Positions 27,196 to 34,974 are shown, counted from the first letter of the stretch. The stretch: 64,000 nt of DNA from Desulfuromonadales bacterium (GCA_029289095.1 JARFUG010000009.1:1-64000), one strand, 5' to 3'. The notes: a model not told the origin generated them from the sequence alone. Program-made: numbers and translations.

Positions 27196-27519
27196 GTGGG
27201 ACAAGCACAACGGATCGATGCACGACAGACCCATGAGAAAGTCGAATCCGGCCAAGCCCTGCTGGTGTGCGCATATGACGACGAGCAGAAATGCCGCGAC
27301 ATGCACCTCGAAGGCGCTATTCACCTCAACGAACTCGAGGACAGGCTCGCCGAGATTCCAAAGGAGAAAGAACTTATTTTCTACTGCGCCTGACCGAACG
27401 AAGGGACATCCGCCCGTCGGGCGGAAGAATTCGAAAAGCAAGGATTCTCCCATGCAGAAGCTCTGCAGGGAGGAGTCGAGGCCTGGAAAAACGAAGGCTT
27501 CCAGGTTGAGAAGCAATAA
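27196..27519 (+). CDS. Selenocysteine-containing rhodanese (UGA read as Sec at 27391)
   Basis: The ORF track stops at a TGA after 65 residues (...ELIFYCA), but the same frame continues for 41 codons to TAA with normal rhodanese sequence (PNEGTSARRAEEFEKQGFSH, then ALQGGVEAWKNEGF). The reading YCA-U-PNEGTSAR matches the common YCACPNEATSAR rhodanese loop with Cys replaced by Sec at position 66. A SECIS-like hairpin starts 15 bases after the UGA. The start is GTG with a perfect AAAGGAGG. A 107-residue single-domain sulfur- or selenium-transferase or thiol redox protein, divergent from the octaheme nitrite reductase. A nonsense mutation is the alternative, but the intact tail, family alignment and hairpin argue against it. 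Confidence 0.85.
27409..27425 (+). promoter_or_regulatory. Bacterial SECIS-like element in the rhodanese mRNA
   Basis: Perfect hairpin TCCGCCC, loop GTC, GGGCGGA. The apical loop begins with G and lies 22 bases after the UGA, within the range known for bacterial SECIS elements that recruit SelB. Confidence 0.75.
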
Positions 27520-27524
27520 AAGAA

Positions 27525-27560
27525 GCCCCGGGGGCGCGGAAGCAGCCGCGCACCCGGGGC
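27525..27560. terminator. Strong GC hairpin after the Sec rhodanese gene
   Basis: 15-bp stem with one mismatch (GCCCCGGGGGCGCGG / CCGCGCACCCGGGGC), loop AAGCAG, five bases after the stop codon. No T run follows, so termination may be inefficient. Confidence 0.65.
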
Positions 27561-27571
27561 AAGGTTCCAGG

Positions 27572-27672
27572 CTTCAGGTTTCAGGTTCCTGGTTCAGGAT
27601 TCAAGATACAAGATTCAAGGCTCCTGACTCCTGACTCCTGGATTCTTGATTCTGGCTCCTGACTCCTGCCCC
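27572..27672. repeat. Degenerate short-repeat spacer (TTCAGGTT / CTCCTGA)
   Basis: Low-complexity tandem of 7-8 base units: CAGGTTTCAGGTTCC, GATTCAAGATACAAGATTCAAGG, CTCCTGACTCCTGACTCCTGG. Non-coding, between the rhodanese terminator and the Ku gene. It resembles the degenerate spacers at about 10050, 20281, 32840 and 42830. Confidence 0.75.
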
Positions 27673-27686
27673 TCAAGGAATTCACC

Positions 27687-28553
27687 ATGCCTGCGCGAAC
27701 GTCCTGGACGGGAAATCTCAAGCTCTCCCTCATCACTATCCCCATCCGGCTTTATCGGGCCGTAAGCTCCACGGCACGCACAAGTCTGAACATGTTGCAT
27801 GAGGACTGCCACCAGCGCATAAGGTACCAGTACACCTGCCCCGTTCACGGAGAGGTCGCCAAAGATCACATCGTCAAGGGGTATCAATACGAACGGGGAA
27901 GGTACGTCGTTTTAAGCGATGAGGATCTTGAAAAAGTGAAGCTCGAAACGACCCGCACCCTGGAGATCGTGCAGTTCGTCGACGAAAACGAACTCGACCC
28001 CATCTACCTCGACACCCCCTACTACATGGCGCCGGACGGCCCCGTTGCCGAGGAGGCGTTCCGCGTTCTGTGCGAGGCGATGCGACGGGAGAACAAGACC
28101 GCCATCGGCCGCGTCACCATGGCTGGGCGAGAACACATGGTCGCCATCGGCCCCCATGACAAGGGGCTGGTCATGACGACTCTGCACTACGGACGGGAAG
28201 TGCGTCGGTCCGATGCCTATTTCGAAGAGATTCCAGAGAAATCGATCGATGATGACGAACTCGCCCTGGCTCGTCAGCTCATTGCCGGCAAGTCCCGCCC
28301 CTTCGACCCGAACGCCTTCAGGGATCGCTACGAAGAAGCGCTGGGCGAAACGATCCGCGCAAAACTCCAGGGGGAGGAGCCCGAAGCGGTGGCAGTGGAA
28401 GAACCGGGCAAGATCGTCGATTTCATGGAGGCGTTGAAGCGAAGTCTCGCGCAGGAGAAGGAAGAGGCCGGGAAGGAGAAGCCGCGCCGGAAACCTTCCG
28501 CCGACAGGGTGCGGCGCGATGCGGCGAGCAAGCGGAAAAAAAGTGGTGGCTGA
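27687..28553 (+). CDS. ku: Ku-type DNA end-binding protein
   Basis: Prokaryotic Ku, a homodimeric ring that binds double-strand ends for non-homologous end joining. The opening RTSWTGNLKLSLITIPIRLYRA and the core LNMLHEDCHQRIRYQYTCPVHGEV are diagnostic; EIVQFVDENELDPIYLDTPYYMAPD and YREALGE-like segments follow. At 288 residues it has the usual core plus a Lys/Arg-rich tail (RRKPSADRVRRDAASKRKK) like the extended C-termini that help DNA threading. AAGGAATTCACC precedes the ATG. No ligD lies in the window, so the partner ligase must be elsewhere. Confidence 0.93.
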   Translation: MPARTSWTGNLKLSLITIPIRLYRAVSSTARTSLNMLHEDCHQRIRYQYTCPVHGEVAKDHIVKGYQYERGRYVVLSDEDLEKVKLETTRTLEIVQFVDENELDPIYLDTPYYMAPDGPVAEEAFRVLCEAMRRENKTAIGRVTMAGREHMVAIGPHDKGLVMTTLHYGREVRRSDAYFEEIPEKSIDDDELALARQLIAGKSRPFDPNAFRDRYEEALGETIRAKLQGEEPEAVAVEEPGKIVDFMEALKRSLAQEKEEAGKEKPRRKPSADRVRRDAASKRKKSGG

Positions 28554-28598
28554 ATAAAACCGATCCACCAGGGGGCCCAATTCAAATCCCTAAGCACC

Positions 28599-28955
28599 TC
28601 AAGACTTTCCCCCCTCCTCGCGCTTGCCGTAGCGCAGCACCTGGACCTTCTCCATCGTCACCAGGCCGCTGGTCATCATGGCATCGAGTTCCGGCAGGAA
28701 ATTCTGGATTTTGTCCACCGTGTCGACGATCTCGACGATCAGCGGCAGATCCTCGGACAGACGCAGGATCTTGGTGGTATGCAGACGGCTGGACTGGCCG
28801 AAGCCCATGGGGGCGCGGATGACGGTCGCGCCGGCGAGATGGCGCTCGCGGGCCTTTAGAACGATCGCTTCGTAAAGGGGCTGCCCCTGGAACCGGTGGT
28901 CCTCGCCGATAAAGATGCGCAGCAGCATCGCCTCTTGGGGTAGGTGCATAGTCAT
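28599..28955 (-). CDS. DUF190 family protein
   Basis: A 118-residue soluble protein of the DUF190 family, often adjacent to crcB. Typical segments are LLRIFIGEDHRFQGQPLYEAIV, AGATVIRAPMGFG and LPLIVEIVDTVDKIQNFLPEL, giving the PII/ACT-like ferredoxin fold of the family. The start overlaps the stop of the downstream-oriented crcB by four bases, so it is part of the crcB-crcB-DUF190 operon. Probably a regulator of the Fluc channel or a partner in fluoride resistance; this is inferred from association only. Confidence 0.88.
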   Translation of the reverse strand: MTMHLPQEAMLLRIFIGEDHRFQGQPLYEAIVLKARERHLAGATVIRAPMGFGQSSRLHTTKILRLSEDLPLIVEIVDTVDKIQNFLPELDAMMTSGLVTMEKVQVLRYGKREEGGKS

Positions 28956-29347
28956 GTCCTCGCGAGTTGATTGAACCGGCGGGCCAGGATGTGACCGCCC
29001 CAGACCGCCAGCAGACAGGTGAAGGTGGTCAGCGCCAGGTTGAGCAGACCAAGCCAGGGATTTCTCTCGATCAGCGCAAGACTTTGCAGACTCAGGATCG
29101 AAAAAGTGGTGTACCCGCCGCAGAAACCCGTCATGAGAAACTGACGGATATGCGTCGGCAGCATGATCCGGCTGTCGGCTTCAGTCAAGGTCGCGAAGAA
29201 GCCGATCAGGAACGAGCCCGTAATATTGACGAACAGAGTGTCCCACGGAAACGGCATCGCCCACAGCCGATGGAACAGATCGGCAGCCGTGAATCGCGCC
29301 CCGCCGCCGAGCGCACTACCGAAGGCGACCCAGATCCAGATCTTCAC
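28952..29347 (-). CDS. crcB: Fluoride channel CrcB/Fluc, subunit 2
   Basis: A 131-residue four-helix Fluc-family fluoride exporter. Signature motifs: GSALGGGARF, FPWDTLFVNITGSFLIGF (conserved Asn and Gly) and GFCGGYTTFSILSLQ (pore Phe and the TTFS polar track). Translation starts at GTG, overlapping the stop of the first crcB (GTGA). Two different Fluc genes in tandem usually make a heterodimeric channel with antiparallel subunits. Confidence 0.9.
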   Translation of the reverse strand: MKIWIWVAFGSALGGGARFTAADLFHRLWAMPFPWDTLFVNITGSFLIGFFATLTEADSRIMLPTHIRQFLMTGFCGGYTTFSILSLQSLALIERNPWLGLLNLALTTFTCLLAVWGGHILARRFNQLART

Positions 29348-29781
29348 GTCGGCCACCCCGGCAAACCGAAAATCAGCGAACCCAGACGAACACCCAGCCA
29401 GACGCCGATCATGCACAGACCCAGAGAGGCAAAGATGTTGACGAGCGCCGCCGACCACTGGCGGTCGCGGGCCAGCGCCAGGGTTTGCAGCGCGAACGAC
29501 GACACGGTCGTATAACTTCCGCAAATGCCGATAATCAGAAGTTTCTGCGCTTCTTCGGCCGATGCGAGCGGAGCTGTGCCTGCGGCCAGGACCGCAAGGA
29601 TGCCGACCAGAATGGAGCCTGAGACGTTAACCGCGAGGGCGCCCCAGGGAAACCGGTCGCCGAGCCGGCGATGGGTGATCCCCGACACCCAATAGCGGGC
29701 CGCGCCGCCCACTGCACTGCCAATGAAAACGGCCGACAAGTTGATGAGATAACTGCTCACAAAGGGTCTCGAAAAATGCAT
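29344..29781 (-). CDS. crcB: Fluoride channel CrcB/Fluc, subunit 1
   Basis: A Fluc-family four-helix protein with GSAVGGAARYWVSG, FPWGALAVNVSGSILVG and GICGSYTTVSSFALQ, the last having TTVS in place of TTFS. It is divergent from the second copy, which suggests heterodimer formation. The start is unclear: TTG (29817), ATG (29781) and GTG a few codons later are in frame, none with a clear ribosome site; I chose the ATG. I looked for a fluoride riboswitch in the leader and did not see one. Confidence 0.88.
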   Translation of the reverse strand: MHFSRPFVSSYLINLSAVFIGSAVGGAARYWVSGITHRRLGDRFPWGALAVNVSGSILVGILAVLAAGTAPLASAEEAQKLLIIGICGSYTTVSSFALQTLALARDRQWSAALVNIFASLGLCMIGVWLGVRLGSLIFGLPGWPT

Positions 29782-29863
29782 CAAAAGATTGGTGCGAATC
29801 GAATCCCTTTTTAACAAACCCGGGGGGAAAAGTTAATCGTTTCTTTCAACGATATACATGCTG

Positions 29864-30022
29864 GTGTCCCGTGCGGTTGATTCCATCCATTAATTCTGGC
29901 CCTTTTGCCCGCTGGCTGCGTTGCGTCTCCTCGGCTTAGCTTTGGCTAGGCCTGCGTCGACGCGCCTTGCCAGCGGCCAAAATTGCTCAGAATTACTTGA
30001 AAGGACTAACCGCACAGGACAC
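29864..30022. repeat. MITE-like long imperfect palindrome with 15-bp terminal repeats
   Basis: 159-base element bounded by GTGTCCCGTGCGGTT and AACCGCACAGGACAC (14 of 15 matching as inverted repeats). The arms remain imperfectly complementary inward (TAATTCTG, TTTTG.CCGCTGGC). There is no open reading frame of note and no clear target-site duplication. It lies between crcB and the lipoprotein pair. Confidence 0.75.
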
Positions 30023-30066
30023 TAGATCCTTGGAGATGCTGATCTTAGGGCCGCTGGAGTCGAAGA

Positions 30067-30492
30067 TCAGGGCGTTTTCCATGGTGCGAGCGCAGGACTG
30101 AAGACTTCGACCACGAGATCGACGACCTGCCGGGTGCGCACATCCATGAGGACGACGTCCTGGCCTGTCCGAAAACGCGCGTAGCCGGGAGGGAGCGGAC
30201 CGAGCTGCTGGTGCAGCTCCAACGGAAGGGGAAATGCGGCAATGTCCGGTGGAAGGGTGGCGGAAAGCTCTATTCTTTGCTCCAGATCCAGTGCAAGGGC
30301 GTCAGGATCCTGAAGATCGGGCGGAAACTCGAAACGGCTGTAATATTCGCGGATGAGCGCTCGATCGTCATCGCTGAAGCGTACAGGGGACGCTTCGGCC
30401 CCTCGCGTCGGCTCCACGGGGATGGAGCAGGCTGCGCTCGCGACGAAAGCGCCGAGAACAAAGATCACAACCGCTCGCATCATCCCCGTCAT
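30067..30492 (-). CDS. Lipoprotein with RcnB-like C-terminal segment
   Basis: A 141-residue lipoprotein: signal ending ASAAC (lipidated Cys22), a middle acidic region (RFSDDDRALIREYYSRFEFPP), and a C-terminal stretch LPPGYARFRTGQDVVLMDVRTRQVVDLV, which resembles the RcnB / DUF1236-type small periplasmic domain. The ORF track fuses it with a 91-codon upstream shadow; the ATG at 30492 overlaps the stop of the preceding gene (ATGA), so it is translationally coupled. Function unknown, periplasmic. Confidence 0.75.
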   Translation of the reverse strand: MTGMMRAVVIFVLGAFVASAACSIPVEPTRGAEASPVRFSDDDRALIREYYSRFEFPPDLQDPDALALDLEQRIELSATLPPDIAAFPLPLELHQQLGPLPPGYARFRTGQDVVLMDVRTRQVVDLVVEVFSPALAPWKTP

Positions 30493-30815
30493 GGGCTCAG
30501 CCCCCGTTGCGCGAGCTCGGCGCGCACCTCGCTCCTGCGATTCCTGAGATCCTCGGCCACGCGCACCCCGGCCACTCCCTGTCTCGCTCCGATGTGCACC
30601 GGGCCTCTGCCGACGCCTACTCCGACGGACGCTCCGGTCACGGCCCTTTCCTCCCGGGCGATCTGGTCGTCGAGCTGATAGTAGTAGGTCAGGATTTCCT
30701 GATCGTCCATGGCGTGATAGTCCCGGGCGAGCAGATCGTGCGTCCGGTTGCCGAATCCTGCGCACCCGACGATCAGGATCAGGGCAAGCGTTGCGAAGAG
30801 TTTCACGGCGGTCAT
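30489..30815 (-). CDS. Small lipoprotein of unknown function
   Basis: A 108-residue protein with lipobox LILIVGC and a mature part containing HAMDDQEILTYYYQLDDQIARE and a Gly-rich VGVGVGRGPVHIGARQG stretch. AGAGGAG lies eight bases before the ATG at 30815; the first in-frame ATG (30821) is too close to it. Forms an operon with the next lipoprotein. No recognised family. Confidence 0.72.
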   Translation of the reverse strand: MTAVKLFATLALILIVGCAGFGNRTHDLLARDYHAMDDQEILTYYYQLDDQIAREERAVTGASVGVGVGRGPVHIGARQGVAGVRVAEDLRNRRSEVRAELAQRGLSP

Positions 30816-30900
30816 GGTCATCTCCTCTATTTATCCATTTTCCTTCAACTGGTTATGCACATTAACGCCGGCATGTCTGCACCCCAACCCCATTTCTTTT

Positions 30901-31004
30901 CGATCCCGATTTCGATTTGGAATTCCCCGACGGCCATCCGACGCGTCGGCAAGCCTCGGCTGGAACACTCGACTCTTTCCAATTCGATTTCCCTATCGGG
31001 ATCG
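30901..31004. repeat. Inverted repeat CGATCCCGAT...ATCGGGATCG
   Basis: Left arm CGATCCCGATTTCGATTTGG and right arm ending ATTTCCCTATCGGGATCG are imperfect inverted repeats with perfect 10-base ends. Located in the divergent spacer between the lipoprotein pair and the holin-like gene. Confidence 0.6.
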
Positions 31005-31126
31005 CAATTGACACCAGTGCATTACCCTTTTCTTTTATTTTATCGTATTTTGAAATGACCTCTGGCATCGGGCAAGGGTTGCGCTACACTCGAATCCAGG
31101 GGATCCGGGATCGGCGGAGAAAGATT

Positions 31127-31462
31127 ATGGTATTCCTTATCAATTGGCTCGTTTCGGCACTGGCGGTCGCTATCGTCAGCTATCTGCTGCCGGGGGTTTC
31201 CGTGGAAGGAGCTTTCGCCGCTCTGGTGACGGCGCTCGTTCTCGGTCTGGCCAACGCCTTCATCCGCCCCATCCTTCTGCTGTTGACACTCCCCCTGACG
31301 CTCCTCACTCTGGGGCTCTTCGCCCTTGTGATCAACGCCTTCATGGTCATGCTCACGGCAGCCGTCGTCCCTGGATTCGTCGTCGCCGGTTTCTGGTGGG
31401 CCCTCCTCTTCAGTCTGGTCCTGACGCTCGTCAACTGGGCGCTGAGCTCGCTGATTCCCTGA
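31127..31462 (+). CDS. Phage-holin-4 / YvlD-type membrane protein
   Basis: A 111-residue, four-helix membrane protein. FLINWLVSALAVAIVSYLLPGV, LVTALVLGLANAFIRPIL, LTLPLTLLTLGLFALVINAFMV and GFWWALLFSLVLTLVNWAL are the four spans; NAFIRPILLLLTLPLTLLTLG is the family signature. Despite the family name (phage holin family 4), chromosomal members are not phage-linked, and no phage gene is nearby. GCGGAGAAAGATT precedes the ATG; the ORF extends 70 codons upstream without support. Confidence 0.83.
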   Translation: MVFLINWLVSALAVAIVSYLLPGVSVEGAFAALVTALVLGLANAFIRPILLLLTLPLTLLTLGLFALVINAFMVMLTAAVVPGFVVAGFWWALLFSLVLTLVNWALSSLIP

Positions 31463-31547
31463 TTCGTCCCCTCCAAAAATCCACACTCCTGTTGCAAAGT
31501 TACTTTATTTTATATAAAATGCTCTAATCTTATTCGGGAGGGTCGGA

Positions 31548-32837
31548 ATGGAAGCGGTCATCACCAGCGAACGAACATTTCAGAACAGCCTGACACTGTT
31601 GCAGGAAATTCTGGGACGAAGGGGACCCACAGACTTTGCGGTACGTCTCTGGGACGGCACAGAATGGAAACCGGCACGGAGCCAGAAGCCTCGATGGACA
31701 CTGATTCTGAAACACCCTGGTGCGCTGCGCAGGATGTTCTTCCCGATGAACCAGCTCACCCTGGGTGAGGCCTACATCTACGACGACTTCGATATCGAAG
31801 GGGATATTGAGGAGTGTTTCTATCTCGCCTACGGACTGCTGGAGATGGAATGGACCCTGTCGGAAAAGATCCGGTTTGCCTACTATCTCAGGGGACTCCC
31901 CGATCCTGCACCGAAGCTCTCGAGGGATTGTCGCGCGCGCCTGAGGGGGAGAGCCCATTCAAAGAGACGCGACGCTGAGGCGATCCGATACCACTACGAT
32001 GTCTCAAATGACTTTTATCGGCTGTGGCTCGACGAACGCATGGTCTATTCCTGCGCCTATTTCGCAGACCAGCAGGACAACCTGGACGCAGCCCAGGAAC
32101 GTAAGCTCGACTACATCTGTCGCAAGCTTCGCCTGGAGCCTGGGGAGAAGCTCCTTGATATCGGCTGCGGGTGGGGGGGATTGATCATGCACGCAGCCAG
32201 GCATTACGGGGTTGAAGCCCACGGGATCACTCTGAGCGTCGCTCAGGCTGAACTGGCGCGAGAGCGTATCCGGGAGCAGGGGCTGGAGAGTCGCTGCCGG
32301 GTGGACGTCTGCGATTACCGCGATCTGAAGCGTCCAGGGACCTACGACAAGCTCGTGAGCGTCGGGATGTTCGAGCATGTGGGGGCGAAAAAACTTCCGG
32401 AATATTTCGCCCAGGCCTGGAACCTGCTGCGCCCCCGCGGCGTCTTTCTCAATCACGGCATTGCCGACAACCCCCACCTCCCCCCATCGCCCGGCCCCCA
32501 GTTCCTCCACCATTACGTCTTCCCGGACGGAGACCTGATCCCTGTAACCGATACGCTGCGCATCGCGGAGTTGACGGGATTTGAAATTCGCGATCTGGAA
32601 AACCTGCGGGAGCACTATGCTCTGACCCTGCGGCAATGGGTCAGACGCCTCGAGACCGCCAGGCAGGCCGCCGTCCGTCTGACCGACGAGACGACCTATC
32701 GCATCTGGCGCCTGTACATGGCGGCATCCGCCCACTCCTTCGCCGTCGGCAGGGTCAACGTCTACCAGACCCTCATGGTCAAACCCGACGAAGGAGACAG
32801 CGGCCTGCCTCTGACCCGGGAGGATTGGTACAGGTGA
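31548..32837 (+). CDS. cfa: Cyclopropane-fatty-acyl-phospholipid synthase
   Basis: SAM-dependent cyclopropane synthase, 429 residues, acting on unsaturated acyl chains of membrane phospholipids. The N-terminal lipid-binding domain (1-140) is followed by AIRYHYDVSNDFYRLWLDERMVYSCAYF, the SAM-binding motif LLDIGCGWGGLIMHAA, and GMFEHVGAKKLPEYF with the catalytic Glu. HHYVFPDGDLIPV is also characteristic. GGGAGGGTCGGA before the ATG. Monocistronic. Typically raised in stationary phase and acid or solvent stress. Confidence 0.92.
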   Translation: MEAVITSERTFQNSLTLLQEILGRRGPTDFAVRLWDGTEWKPARSQKPRWTLILKHPGALRRMFFPMNQLTLGEAYIYDDFDIEGDIEECFYLAYGLLEMEWTLSEKIRFAYYLRGLPDPAPKLSRDCRARLRGRAHSKRRDAEAIRYHYDVSNDFYRLWLDERMVYSCAYFADQQDNLDAAQERKLDYICRKLRLEPGEKLLDIGCGWGGLIMHAARHYGVEAHGITLSVAQAELARERIREQGLESRCRVDVCDYRDLKRPGTYDKLVSVGMFEHVGAKKLPEYFAQAWNLLRPRGVFLNHGIADNPHLPPSPGPQFLHHYVFPDGDLIPVTDTLRIAELTGFEIRDLENLREHYALTLRQWVRRLETARQAAVRLTDETTYRIWRLYMAASAHSFAVGRVNVYQTLMVKPDEGDSGLPLTREDWYR

Positions 32838-32930
32838 GGCAGGTTCAAGGTGAAAGGCTTAAAGGCCAAAGGTTGAAAGCCTCGTGCCTTTGGCCTTTGG
32901 CCTCGTGCCTCGCTCCTTGGCGCTAACCGC
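32838..32930. repeat. Degenerate AAGGC/CCTTTGG inverted-repeat spacer
   Basis: AGGCTTAAAGGCCAAAGGTTGAAAGCC is followed by GCCTTTGGCCTTTGGCC, giving overlapping hairpins. Between convergent cfa and rdgC genes; may serve as a bidirectional transcription stop. Confidence 0.6.
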
Positions 32931-32932
32931 CT

Positions 32933-34102
32933 CTATGCCGCTTTCAACCAGTCGCGGATCGCCTGTACGCGGGCCGGCCACTGATCACCGAGCCTTTCGC
33001 GCAAAAACGCAGTGTAAAGACTGTCGAAGAGCTGCAGCCCGGTCTCCAGGACGCACATCCTTTCGAAGAAAAGGGCTGTCCGCTCGCTCGCCTCGTCAGT
33101 GAGCTCATCCTTCTCGAGTTTGACGCCGGGGCATTTGTAGGAGGCGAAATGAAACGGCGCCCCCTTCAGGTTCAGCCTCCATATCTCTTCACCTTTTTCG
33201 AGATAGAGCGTAGCGTCGGAGATCTCCTTACCTTCGTCGAGAGCCGTGCAGACCTCGCGGAAGCGGTCCTGGGGTCCGGCCACCGTGACCTTCTGCACTC
33301 CACCTTCCGATGACCCTCCCAGCAGGCTGAAACGATCGTTCAGATAGGCGACGAACCTCTCCCCCCTGAGCGCCGGCCCCTCCTGACAGACTTCGTATTC
33401 GCAGGCATCGTTCAGGGTGCCGAACATGAGCCAGCACAAAAAATCGCTGCCGAGCCAGGCGTTGTCCCGCATGAGCTCCAGGGCGCCGTCTCCGGAGGCG
33501 CGGTTGGCCTCGGCGAGAGCAGAGGTGAGTTCCGCCGGCGATACGCGTTCTGCCCGGGCGAAGGGGTGCAGAGGGACAAGGCGCAATTCTTCGAAGGTCG
33601 CGCGAAAATGGGTCTCGAAAAGCTCCAGAGCCTTCTGGCTGAGGGAGGTGAAGGTCAGTATGCCGCTGCGAACGTCCCAGACGACATCCCAGGTTGCCGG
33701 AACGGGCAGGGTGCGGCTGAGGAGCGAGCTGTGAACCGCTTCGCGCATCTCTTCGCGACGGGCTTTTGGAACCTTGTGGAAACCGGGATTTGCGGTGAGA
33801 AACTCTCTCTCCAGCTCCTCAAGGCCGCTCCTGAGCAGCGCCGCAGGGACTCTGCGCTGGTCACGACGCAGTGAAAAGGTCAAATAGTGCTCCCTTGCGT
33901 AGGCGCCGTAGTCATCGAAATCGCATTTTCCGACATCGTCCAGATGAACCCAGCCGATCGAGAGTTCTTCCGAAGAATCGGTGATGTCACGAAAACTCTT
34001 TTGGGCCAGACGCTCCCCCGCCCATGTAAGATCCCTCAAGTCGGGAAGATCACCGATGACGTTGAACTGGCAAATACTGACTGTATTTGAAAGAAGCCCC
34101 AT
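32933..34102 (-). CDS. rdgC: RdgC-like recombination-associated protein
   Basis: A 389-residue protein with the RdgC pattern: N-terminal MGLLSNTVSICQFNVIG, a GWVHLDDVG segment, YLTFSLRRDQRRVPAALLR, KARREEMREAVHSSLLSRTLPVPATWDVVWDV and LTFTSLSQKALELFETHF. RdgC forms a DNA-encircling ring that modulates RecA. This copy is longer than E. coli RdgC (about 303 residues), with an extended C-terminal region. AGAGGAATTATCA precedes the ATG at 34102. Monocistronic. Confidence 0.75.
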   Translation of the reverse strand: MGLLSNTVSICQFNVIGDLPDLRDLTWAGERLAQKSFRDITDSSEELSIGWVHLDDVGKCDFDDYGAYAREHYLTFSLRRDQRRVPAALLRSGLEELEREFLTANPGFHKVPKARREEMREAVHSSLLSRTLPVPATWDVVWDVRSGILTFTSLSQKALELFETHFRATFEELRLVPLHPFARAERVSPAELTSALAEANRASGDGALELMRDNAWLGSDFLCWLMFGTLNDACEYEVCQEGPALRGERFVAYLNDRFSLLGGSSEGGVQKVTVAGPQDRFREVCTALDEGKEISDATLYLEKGEEIWRLNLKGAPFHFASYKCPGVKLEKDELTDEASERTALFFERMCVLETGLQLFDSLYTAFLRERLGDQWPARVQAIRDWLKAA

Positions 34103-34260
34103 TGATAATTCCTCTCTGGATATTCGATGAGCAGACAAGCGCCTTTTATACTACACGGAAGAACGAAGCTCAATCGTAAGAAAGTGAAAAAGTTTGCGGA
34201 ACCATTTTCTTATGATATATTAATATTGTGAGAGATACTTTCCCACCAAAGGAGACTTTC

Positions 34261-34458
34261 ATGAACCGAGAGCAACTTAAAGGAAAATGGAACCAGATGA
34301 AGGGTTCGGTCAAAAAGAAATGGGGGAAACTGACTGACGACGACATCGACCGGATCGAGGGAGAACGTGACCGCCTCGTCGGAAAAATCCAGGAAAAATA
34401 TGGTAAGTCAAAGGAAGATGCCGAAAAGGAAGTCGATCAGTTCACCACGAAACACTGA
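34261..34458 (+). CDS. CsbD family stress protein
   Basis: A 65-residue hydrophilic CsbD-like protein: MNREQLKGKWNQMKGSVKKK, WGKLTDDDIDRIEGERDRLVG and KIQEKYGKSKEDAEKEVDQF are the family consensus almost throughout. AAAGGAGACTTTC precedes the ATG. CsbD proteins are abundant general stress proteins of unknown mechanism. It is followed by a terminator and then the DUF1328 gene, another stress-linked small protein. Confidence 0.93.
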   Translation: MNREQLKGKWNQMKGSVKKKWGKLTDDDIDRIEGERDRLVGKIQEKYGKSKEDAEKEVDQFTTKH

Positions 34459-34512
34459 CCGATCACTAGGGTAGAATCCTTGGAACATTGCACTTGAATT
34501 TCTGTTTAAAGG

Positions 34513-34550
34513 GACCTGAGGGCTGTTTGGCTCTCAGGTCTTCTCTTTTT
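34513..34550 (+). terminator. Terminator after the CsbD gene
   Basis: GACCTGAG / CTCAGGTC stem with a 12-base loop, followed by TTCTCTTTTT. Confidence 0.8.
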
Positions 34551-34739
34551 GGAGGACTGCACTCCGCAGTCGCCATATCATTAAAATATGGATGAATCGA
34601 AGTTTTTATTTTAATAAAACGAAGACTTACCCTATCTATGAGATTTGACAGAAAGGCACCATACTGTAAAGTGGGATTCAAAGAGTTCGCAGACCATAAA
34701 CACGGTTGCGATCGACAGAGGGAAGGAGGTGATCGATAG

Positions 34740-34910
34740 ATGCTTTCCTGGGCTCTGGGATTCTTCATCGTCGCCATCATCGCTGCAATTTTCGGTTTCG
34801 GCGGTATCGCGACAGGGGCAGCCAACATCGCCCAGTTCCTGTTCTGGCTGTTCGTGATTCTTTTCATCGTCTCGTTGGTGGTCGGCCTTGTCAAAAGACC
34901 GAGAGTCTGA
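34740..34910 (+). CDS. DUF1328 small membrane protein
   Basis: A 56-residue protein absent from the ORF track because of its length: [40 protein letters not shown] and [16 protein letters not shown] give two membrane helices and match DUF1328 (YtjA-like). GGAAGGAGGTGATCGATAG lies upstream of the ATG. Family members are small inner-membrane stress proteins of unknown role. Confidence 0.9.
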   Translation: MLSWALGFFIVAIIAAIFGFGGIATGAANIAQFLFWLFVILFIVSLVVGLVKRPRV

Positions 34911-34947
34911 AAGATCCATCGACGGCATGCACGATTTCTTGATCTAC

Positions 34948-34974
34948 AAGCGGCCCTTCACAGGGCCGCTTTTC
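34948..34974. terminator. Rho-independent terminator after DUF1328
   Basis: AAGCGGCCCT, loop TCAC, AGGGCCGCTTTTC. Confidence 0.8.

Noticed and set aside
27196-27393. 65-residue truncated rhodanese as listed in the ORF track
   Set aside because: The stop is best read as selenocysteine; the domain is completed downstream in the same frame.
29782-29863. Fluoride riboswitch upstream of the crcB pair
   Set aside because: No recognisable crcB-motif RNA core in the leader.
31127-31462. Prophage remnant indicated by a holin-family protein
   Set aside because: Family is common on chromosomes and no other phage gene lies nearby.
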